A stretch of DNA of 41,623 bases from a virus. The DNA is taken from positions 1 through 41,623 of the IMG/VR virus record IMGVR_UViG_3300038466_000067, one strand, 5' to 3'. The position numbers and the translations under genes were made by a program. The notes beneath the pieces are model-generated. The model searched no databases and was not told the DNA's origin. It was given only the letters and a program-made list of their open reading frames with translations. Positions 31,094 through 35,973 of the stretch are shown piece by piece; positions within the stretch are counted from its first letter, which is position 1, and the number at the start of each line of letters is the position of its first letter.

Positions 31094-31907
31094 GATTTCC
31101 CTTTATAGCTGCACGTGTTTTCTCTTCGAGTTTCGCCAGCGCCAGCAAGCTCGGTTTCAGCTCAACCGGCATTTCCCTGTAGCCGTGTTTATTCAGCAAC
31201 AGGAGCTCCCCCCGGGATATCAACATTAAATTGGCCGGATCACAGTTGAGTTTATCGCTATCTTTAAAAGCCACAACCATCCCGGCCGGCACCTTCTTAC
31301 CGTGCACCTGCTCCCAGACATGGACATGCTTATGTTTATATCGCGTCGGGAACCCTGTATACGGGTTTCGCTCGGCGATCTTTACCAGGATGAAGCCGTC
31401 CTTCGGGCAGATGCGTTCAGATCCAAGCGGCTTCCTGTTCGGTGGTATACTGCCCATTTTAAAGCTCGTCACATTCGCCGCCGTCATGCCTTTGGTTCCT
31501 GTGTTCCACGGCATGTGTCCTTTTTCAAAGCATCCGGTGCGTCCGGAAGTGATACCGCGATTATGCACAGCAGCCCTGATCTGTTTCTGTGTTTTGGCGG
31601 CGCTAAAACGATCGTTGAATACGGTTGTCAACTCAGCCAGGCTGCGGCCTGTGTAGTTTTCCCGCAGAAACAGTATCTGCTCCGGAGTGTACAAACGGAG
31701 TGGCGCTAAACGGTCGCTACCCTTCCGTCCGCACAGGATGCGGCAGCGTTTCAGAGTGGAGTTGATCTGTGCCGCGGTCGCGGCCAGACCGAATTTCACT
31801 TTAAACGCCTGCGCGAGATCCCGGGCTGACATGTTTGCATATCCGGCCCGCAGAAAACCGAGATGTTCCGCCGTATATTTTATACGCTTACTCCTCAACA
31901 TCCTCAC
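31086..31907 (-). CDS. HNH endonuclease with N-terminal DNA-binding repeats
   Basis: A 273-residue protein. The N-terminal half has two similar helical units (YTAEHLGFLRAGYANMSARD and YTPEQILFLRENYTGRSLAE), typical of DNA-binding parts attached to HNH nucleases. The C-terminal half contains HKHVHVWEQVHGKKVPAGMV then FKDSDKLNCDPANLMLISRG, the HNH_3 core with His and Asn residues. Such genes move as homing endonucleases or serve packaging. The start is either the GTG at 31907 or the ATG at 31901. It overlaps the TraR gene by 8 bases. Confidence 0.82.
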   Translation of the reverse strand: MRMLRSKRIKYTAEHLGFLRAGYANMSARDLAQAFKVKFGLAATAAQINSTLKRCRILCGRKGSDRLAPLRLYTPEQILFLRENYTGRSLAELTTVFNDRFSAAKTQKQIRAAVHNRGITSGRTGCFEKGHMPWNTGTKGMTAANVTSFKMGSIPPNRKPLGSERICPKDGFILVKIAERNPYTGFPTRYKHKHVHVWEQVHGKKVPAGMVVAFKDSDKLNCDPANLMLISRGELLLLNKHGYREMPVELKPSLLALAKLEEKTRAAIKGNHG

Positions 31908-32133
31908 CCGCTATCCCCAGCATCAAGGGTGGCTTTTTAATGAGGTTTTCCCTGATTTTTACCTGGGCATTCAGCGCCAGGCTGGCATTACCGATAATTT
32001 GTTTGGCGATCCCTCCGACCGCTTTCGCGCGTTTAATTTCCTCGTTCAGCGCATCGCCCTTTGTCTCTTCGTTTGATAGCCGTTCCATTTGGGCAAACAG
32101 ATGATTATTCAGGTCTATCAGTTTATTTTTCAT
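31888..32133 (-). CDS. Small helical phage protein
   Basis: An 81-residue protein starting MKNKLIDLNNHLFAQMERLS and continuing with DALNEEIKRAKAVGGIAKQI and GNASLALNAQVKIRENLIKK. This pattern is common in a small family encoded next to HNH nucleases in Mu-like phages. GGGAGG five bases upstream supports the ATG at 32133; a longer frame starting further upstream would translate a family C repeat and is not credible. Confidence 0.7.
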   Translation of the reverse strand: MKNKLIDLNNHLFAQMERLSNEETKGDALNEEIKRAKAVGGIAKQIIGNASLALNAQVKIRENLIKKPPLMLGIAGEDVEE

Positions 32134-32140
32134 CAATCCT

Positions 32141-32219
32141 CCCTCGCGTCCTTTGCGTCTTCGCGGTTCCATTGCTTTTTTCGATATTCGATGTTCGATG
32201 TTCGGCGTTCGATGTTCAT
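32141..32219. repeat. Family C half copy joined to heptamer array family F (TTCGATG units)
   Basis: GCGTCCTTTGCGTC, TTCGCGGTTCCATTGC (family C without its hairpin) followed by TTCGATA, TTCGATG, TTCGATG, TTCGGCG, TTCGATG and TTCAT. The GGGAGG site of the next gene is at the family C edge. Confidence 0.85.
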
Positions 32220-32668
32220 TTCTTCACCTCATACGAGTACGTTTCCACCGGCTTCCGCACCGCCCCGATCAGCAGCAGCTTTGCATCCGGCCACTTTTCC
32301 ACTATCGCGCGATCCACCGACTTCTCAATTTTCACGGCATCTTTAAACCCGCACTCCTCAAGTTTTTCTACCGCGTTCCTGGGGATCGAAACCTTGTCCG
32401 ACTTGTCGTAGATCAGCACTCCGTTTGAGAGCTTCACAATACTAACGCCGTCAAACAACTTGCTCTTTCCGCCCTTCATCAACCCGACAAGCTGCTTTTC
32501 GTCCTCATGGAGGATCTCCTTCAGGCTTTTTATTTCTGCGGTATATTTTGCCTTCAGCTTTTCAAACTGGTCATTAAACTCTCCCTCTAACATCCCGATC
32601 CCGCCGGAAATATCCCGTATCTGCGCCAGAAGGTTATTTGCTTTATCCCGTAATCCGTTATCATTCAT
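32216..32668 (-). CDS. Gam-like host-nuclease inhibitor
   Basis: A 150-residue protein like the phage Mu Gam family, which binds DNA ends and protects phage DNA from host exonuclease. It has a coiled-coil first half (GMLEGEFNDQFEKLKAKYTA, EIKSLKEILHEDEKQL) and a second half with LFDGVSIVKLSNGVLIYDKS then SIPRNAVEKLEECG and VDRAIVEKWPDAKL, the family's winged end. It is slightly shorter than Mu Gam. The start carries the repeated GGAG leader (32669-32687). Confidence 0.78.
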   Translation of the reverse strand: MNDNGLRDKANNLLAQIRDISGGIGMLEGEFNDQFEKLKAKYTAEIKSLKEILHEDEKQLVGLMKGGKSKLFDGVSIVKLSNGVLIYDKSDKVSIPRNAVEKLEECGFKDAVKIEKSVDRAIVEKWPDAKLLLIGAVRKPVETYSYEVKK

Positions 32669-32720
32669 AATTCGCTCCGCTCTTTATCAGGGCATAGGGT
32701 TTAGGGGTTAGGGTTCAGGG
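32669..32720. repeat. Family B half array with leader copy 3
   Basis: On the sense strand CCCTGAA, CCCTAAC, CCCTAAA, CCCTATG and CCCTGAT units are followed by AAAGAGCGGAGCGAATT and the ATG at 32668. The array also encodes the C-terminal LNPNP of the 48-residue membrane protein. Confidence 0.8.
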
Positions 32721-32847
32721 TTTTCAAAGCCTGCACAATTACCAGCAAAAACACGCCTGCAACCGATCCATAAAACAACACATCCACAAACACCGCTATG
32801 AACCGGTCAATCTGCGCCTCAATATAATCGTACCATTTATCAAACAT
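32701..32847 (-). CDS. Small single-span membrane protein (48 residues)
   Basis: A short gene for a protein with one membrane segment (FIAVFVDVLFYGSVAGVFLL, residues about 16-35) after an acidic-aromatic start (MFDKWYDYIEAQIDR). It overlaps the zinc-ribbon gene's stop by 8 bases and has GGGGG ahead of the ATG at 32847. Its last five codons come from a family B array. A holin, superinfection-exclusion or membrane sensor role is possible; no family was recognised. Confidence 0.6.
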   Translation of the reverse strand: MFDKWYDYIEAQIDRFIAVFVDVLFYGSVAGVFLLVIVQALKTLNPNP

Positions 32848-33046
32848 ATTCACCCCCAGCCACTAAGCACGGAGGCCCATTGATGCCGATCATCCCTCCA
32901 GTCACACCGACCCTGGCGGGGTCCGGCCACAGCGGCGGCAAATAGTTATGCAGGGACAAAAACTCATGCCCGCCGCATACAGGACAACACATCAATTCAT
33001 GCACTTCATCACACTGCACGCACAGCCTCGCTTTTCGTATATTCAT
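32840..33046 (-). CDS. Small zinc-ribbon protein
   Basis: A 68-residue protein with CVQC (near residue 9) and CCPVCGG (near residue 20), a probable zinc ribbon, followed by a Gly-rich tail of unknown use. The start at 33046 is preceded by the repeated leader AACGAGCGGAGCGAATT. Function is unknown; such proteins often bind nucleic acid or RNA polymerase. Confidence 0.6.
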   Translation of the reverse strand: MNIRKARLCVQCDEVHELMCCPVCGGHEFLSLHNYLPPLWPDPARVGVTGGMIGINGPPCLVAGGEYV

Positions 33047-33138
33047 AATTCGCTCCGCTCGTTATAGTTAATGGTGACAAGTGACAAGTAACGAGTTTAA
33101 CGCTTTTCCTTGTCACTATTTACCCGTTACTATTCACT
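33047..33138. repeat. Family A heptamer inverted repeat (copy 3) with leader copy 4
   Basis: On the plus strand the leader complement (AATTCGCTCCGCTCGTTATAG, 33047-33066 in part) is followed by GTGACAAGTGACAAGTAACG, a GTTTAACGC centre and CTTGTCACTATTTACCCG, TTACTATTCACT. The stop codon of the winged-helix-like gene (33134) lies in the far arm. Confidence 0.85.
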
Positions 33139-33517
33139 GAATTTCAAGCCTCAACTGCCCCATATATTCCGGCAAAGAGATTTTTTTAATCTTGGCATTC
33201 CGCGCCAGGATACCGAGAGCGCTGCGCTCCGATCTCCTGGTGTAATCCATAAGCTCCGAACCTGCTGCCGCCAGATAATATCCGGAGTTGTTTTGCCTTT
33301 TTGACGAGCAGATCGGGACGCCCTCGTTGCGCACCGATGTCACGAGCTCGCGGATTTTGCGGGTGTCGTTGACCATGTTTTTCCACTGCTTGCCGTACAC
33401 AATCTCGTACAGCGCCGCCATGCTGATGGCATTATGCCCGCCGATGTGCTGCACCATCTCCGCCATCAGCCTGCTTTTCCGCTCTTCATAGGACTTCTTA
33501 GCATCATCCCGTTTCAT
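33134..33517 (-). CDS. Phage protein with winged-helix-like domain
   Basis: A 127-residue basic protein: HIGGHNAISMAALYEIVYGK then NDTRKIRELVTSVRNEGVPI and SKRQNNSGYYLAAAGSELMD, a pattern of a winged helix in which the last two strands form the wing. Homologous-looking proteins occur near GemA in Mu-like phages. It overlaps the deoxyribosyltransferase-like gene by 4 bases. A role in DNA binding is inferred. Confidence 0.65.
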   Translation of the reverse strand: MKRDDAKKSYEERKSRLMAEMVQHIGGHNAISMAALYEIVYGKQWKNMVNDTRKIRELVTSVRNEGVPICSSKRQNNSGYYLAAAGSELMDYTRRSERSALGILARNAKIKKISLPEYMGQLRLEIQ

Positions 33518-33951
33518 GTTTTTTCTCCTTTCAAAATATCTCGCAACTTATCGAGATCATCCGGCCCGAAAACACCATCAGCAAAACCATACATATTTTC
33601 AAAATATCCGGGCGGGAATTGCCCCCAGATATAAAACTTCTTTCCACTTCCCTTTGCATAGCCGCCTTCAAGATGTGCTGAATTCCCGCAGGGGAAGATC
33701 ATCACCACGGCATCACACCAGTCAATGAACTTCTTGTCCTCTTCAAAAGCTTTTCTGGCCTCCGGAAGTTTCAAAAAGGAAAAAACGTCGACTTCCTCAA
33801 TCTTCTCAAAATGATCTGTCCAACGGAATACAAACCGGCCGGTTGATGAATCACAAAAACAATCAACTTCGTGCCCGTCCTGCCGGAGCACATCTGCGAC
33901 AACCCTTGCCAGCTCTTCGTTTTTCCATGATGTTGCAATATATATTCTCAT
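33514..33951 (-). CDS. Nucleoside 2-deoxyribosyltransferase-like protein
   Basis: A 145-residue Rossmann-like protein. It begins MRIYIATSWKNEELARVVAD, has a conserved middle (EEDKKFIDWCDAVVMIFPCG) and NSAHLEGGYAKGSGKKFYIW, where the Glu after HL corresponds to the nucleophile of nucleoside deoxyribosyltransferases. These enzymes exchange bases or cut the glycosidic bond of (deoxy)nucleotides. In a phage early operon it may supply or remove nucleotides, or counter a nucleotide-based defence. It overlaps both neighbours by 4 bases. Confidence 0.75.
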   Translation of the reverse strand: MRIYIATSWKNEELARVVADVLRQDGHEVDCFCDSSTGRFVFRWTDHFEKIEEVDVFSFLKLPEARKAFEEDKKFIDWCDAVVMIFPCGNSAHLEGGYAKGSGKKFYIWGQFPPGYFENMYGFADGVFGPDDLDKLRDILKGEKT

Positions 33952-34463
33952 GGCTTTTCTCTTTTTCCATCTTCTATCTTCAAACTCCTATCTCCAGAGA
34001 CTTTTATATTCCCCATCACCTTGAGCAGCCTTCTCAGCTTGCCCGGGTCCGTGCACCATTCCAGCTTATCCACGCCGCAGATCTTCTTTATCAGCCCGGC
34101 CAGGCGATTCTCCGCCAACCCCATCTCAGCCGCCTCGGCCGTCACCCGCTCCCTCAATTTTTTAATCTGTTCTCCTGAATTCTGGCTCCTGGCTCCTGGC
34201 TTCTTTCTTGCCTTCCATCCCAGGTGTTTCATATACGCGATCATATTATCTAATTGTGTCAGCGTCATATCCCCGGATGAGGCCACCTTAAAACTCCGCA
34301 GGATCATTTCGTATTCATCCGGCTTAAGGCACAGCTCCTTTTTCGCGATATGCACGATGGCAAGCAGCTTCTGCCGCTTTCCGGCATCGGCGTCCTTAAG
34401 CGCCGGTGGCCCTTTTCGCGCATAAACTTTTAAAGGAAACTCTGTGCCCGGTATGTTTTTCAT
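33948..34463 (-). CDS. GemA/gp16-like regulatory protein (DUF1018)
   Basis: A 171-residue protein of the Mu gp16/GemA (DUF1018) family. It has a family core KRQKLLAIVHIAKKELCLK and YEMILRSFKVASSGDMTLTQ then LDNMIAYMKHLGW, and a second domain (RLAGLIKKICGVDKLEWCTD). Between the two lies KKPGARSQNSGEQ, translated from a heptamer repeat (34171-34203), and the C-terminal SLKIEDGKREKP looks repeat-derived too. GemA modulates host gene expression and DNA topology in Mu. Overlaps of 4 bases link it to both neighbours. Confidence 0.83.
   Translation of the reverse strand: MKNIPGTEFPLKVYARKGPPALKDADAGKRQKLLAIVHIAKKELCLKPDEYEMILRSFKVASSGDMTLTQLDNMIAYMKHLGWKARKKPGARSQNSGEQIKKLRERVTAEAAEMGLAENRLAGLIKKICGVDKLEWCTDPGKLRRLLKVMGNIKVSGDRSLKIEDGKREKP
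34171..34203. repeat. Heptamer array inside the GemA-like coding sequence
   Basis: Sense strand: CAGGAGC, CAGGAGC, CAGAATT and CAGGAGA units, family D-like, translated in frame as GARSQNSGEQ between two domains. Its presence inside a gene suggests that these arrays can insert and be tolerated when they keep the frame. Confidence 0.7.
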
Positions 34464-34663
34464 CTCGCCTTTTTTAACGCCCGATATTTTGCCCGCACGG
34501 ACTCAGGGTGGCTGATGATCGTGCCGAGCAGCATTATGGTCTCAACTTTGCCGTCCTTATTCATTCTGCGCGCAGCCCGATTTCTTTTGCCTAAGTACCC
34601 GGGCGCCGCATCAGCTGCTTTCATCGCCTCTCGTTTTAATCTTTTCGCTTTTTTCCCGTTCAT
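34460..34663 (-). CDS. Small very basic phage protein
   Basis: A 67-residue Lys/Arg-rich protein: KKAKRLKREAMKAADAAPGY and KRNRAARRMNKDGK, then a short hydrophobic stretch and a basic end. It overlaps the GemA-like gene by 4 bases and has AGGAG ahead of the ATG at 34663. It probably binds nucleic acid; the function is unknown. Confidence 0.65.
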   Translation of the reverse strand: MNGKKAKRLKREAMKAADAAPGYLGKRNRAARRMNKDGKVETIMLLGTIISHPESVRAKYRALKKAR

Positions 34664-34683
34664 TCTTTTCTCCTGACTTGTTT

Positions 34684-34749
34684 TCCCGCCGCAGGCGGCT
34701 TTATCAATCTCTTTGCGTCCTTCGCGCCTTCGCGGTTCATATTCTTTTT
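34684..34749. repeat. Family C repeat, copy 4
   Basis: CCGCCGCAGGCGG hairpin, TTTATCAATCTC and TTTGCGTCCTTCGCGCC, TTCGCGGTTCATATTC. It fills the gap between the winged-helix protein gene and the small basic gene. Confidence 0.87.
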
Positions 34750-34759
34750 GTTCTGGCTT

Positions 34760-35230
34760 CTATATGTTGCATTCAATTTTAAACCGATCCCGATCCGGTA
34801 TATGCCAAACGGCTTCCACGCCTATCCCGTTTGTGCGCGGCCTGCGGTATACCATCTGTACTAACCCGGCGCGTTTGAGGGCTCGCAAAATCTTATGCAC
34901 CCAGCCCGAATCCTGGACCCCCGCCAACCTCTGGACATCTGCCGCCACAAATGATCCGGACACATACATGGCTTTGTATATCCTTTTATTAAGGGAGCCC
35001 TTTTTGGCCTTCTTCCAGTCACGATTATATAAATATTGTCGCCGATTGTATTTCGTCACCGGGATCAATTCTTTGCGCCTGACACAGTCGCTGATTGCAG
35101 CGCTGATTCTGGCTCGCCCAATCTCTGGGAATGCCAGGCAAACCCTTTTTTTGTCGAATGCCTTGCTTTGCCCGGACATCCATTCCCGCAACCGTTTGGC
35201 CAGCCCTGTTTTAGGTATTTTTAATGACAT
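34760..35230 (-). CDS. Winged-helix DNA-binding-like phage protein
   Basis: A 156-residue basic protein that appears to contain two winged-helix-like units: AFPEIGRARISAAISDCVRR then KELIPVTKYNRRQYLY, and SGWVHKILRALKRAGLVQMV with YRRPRTNGIG. It lies after the MuB-like ATPase and overlaps its stop by 20 bases. Such proteins are common in the early region of transposable phages and may regulate transposition; the exact role is unknown. Confidence 0.65.
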   Translation of the reverse strand: MSLKIPKTGLAKRLREWMSGQSKAFDKKRVCLAFPEIGRARISAAISDCVRRKELIPVTKYNRRQYLYNRDWKKAKKGSLNKRIYKAMYVSGSFVAADVQRLAGVQDSGWVHKILRALKRAGLVQMVYRRPRTNGIGVEAVWHIPDRDRFKIECNI

Positions 35231-35897
35231 CTGCCACCATCTCCGGGATGATTTCTGTCAGTCCGCTCGCCTTCATGGCCCGCTCTATTCCAACAGCCAC
35301 GGTAAGCACCGGGCGCCAGTCGCCCTTTGAAAACTTGTGTATTTCTCCGGCTACGTCCGCAGAAACTACGGAGAGGGCCTGCTTGAAAAAAAAGGATATG
35401 TCCTGCTGCGTGATCGGAGTAAATTCCATCCGTCTGCGGATCCTGGAGGCGAGTCTCCGCCTTGAGGCTATTTTGCCCTTGAGAAGTTCCTCACCGATCA
35501 GAAGGACAGGGCAGGCATACCGCTCATTGACGTTACGAAGCATCTCCAGGTTATTCATAGCTAACAGATCCGCCTCGTCTATAATGATCAGCCTCCGGTG
35601 TTTGCCCATCTCGCTGCCGATTATTTCAAGGCATGCATCGGATCGGCCCGGTCGTGTGGATGCAAGCTCAAAGGCGATTTCCCTCAGTAGCATCGCGGGC
35701 GACCGTATGTTAAGCGGCGGGATATAGACAGCATCTGCGTTTACAGCAAAATGCCGGGCGGCTTCCGTTTTCCCTCTCCCGGCCTGTCCCGTAACCATTG
35801 CCATTGATGGCCCGACCATGCTCATCGGGTCCGACAGCTCGTTGCAGATCTCGTAAAACTTCCTGGTATTCGCAGTCTCAATAAATTCAGGTCTCAT
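35211..35897 (-). CDS. MuB-like AAA+ ATPase (transposition target selector)
   Basis: A 228-residue AAA+ ATPase. Walker A is GQAGRGKT (residues 37-44), Walker B is LIIIDEAD (near residue 100), followed by LEMLRNVNERYACPVLLIGE with the sensor 1 region and RLASRIRRRMEFTP with an arginine-rich box. The C-terminus is a small helical domain like that of MuB. MuB binds target DNA, stimulates MuA and provides target immunity. It follows the transposase gene. The start is preceded by a variant of the repeated GGAG leader. Confidence 0.92.
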   Translation of the reverse strand: MRPEFIETANTRKFYEICNELSDPMSMVGPSMAMVTGQAGRGKTEAARHFAVNADAVYIPPLNIRSPAMLLREIAFELASTRPGRSDACLEIIGSEMGKHRRLIIIDEADLLAMNNLEMLRNVNERYACPVLLIGEELLKGKIASRRRLASRIRRRMEFTPITQQDISFFFKQALSVVSADVAGEIHKFSKGDWRPVLTVAVGIERAMKASGLTEIIPEMVADVIKNT

Positions 35898-35973
35898 TGC
35901 ATTCGCTCCGTTTATTGTTAGGGCTTAGGGCTTAGGGTTTTCCTCGACCCTTGCCCCTATAACCCTTGACCCT
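35898..35973. repeat. Family B heptamer inverted repeat (copy 3) with leader copy 5
   Basis: Sense strand: GGGTCAA, GGGTTAT, AGGGGCA units, a short centre, CCCTAAG, CCCTAAG and CCCTAAC units, then AATAAACGGAGCGAATGCA and the ATG at 35897. The only non-coding space between transposase and ATPase genes is this element. Confidence 0.85.

Noticed and set aside
32134-32172. Upstream extension of the gene 31888-32133 starting MEPRRRKGREGG
   Set aside because: The extension is a translated family C repeat; the ATG at 32133 has GGGAGG at the right distance.
12001-35973. Heptamer arrays considered as CRISPR arrays
   Set aside because: The units are 7-9 bp and directly adjacent, with no unique spacers and no cas genes nearby.
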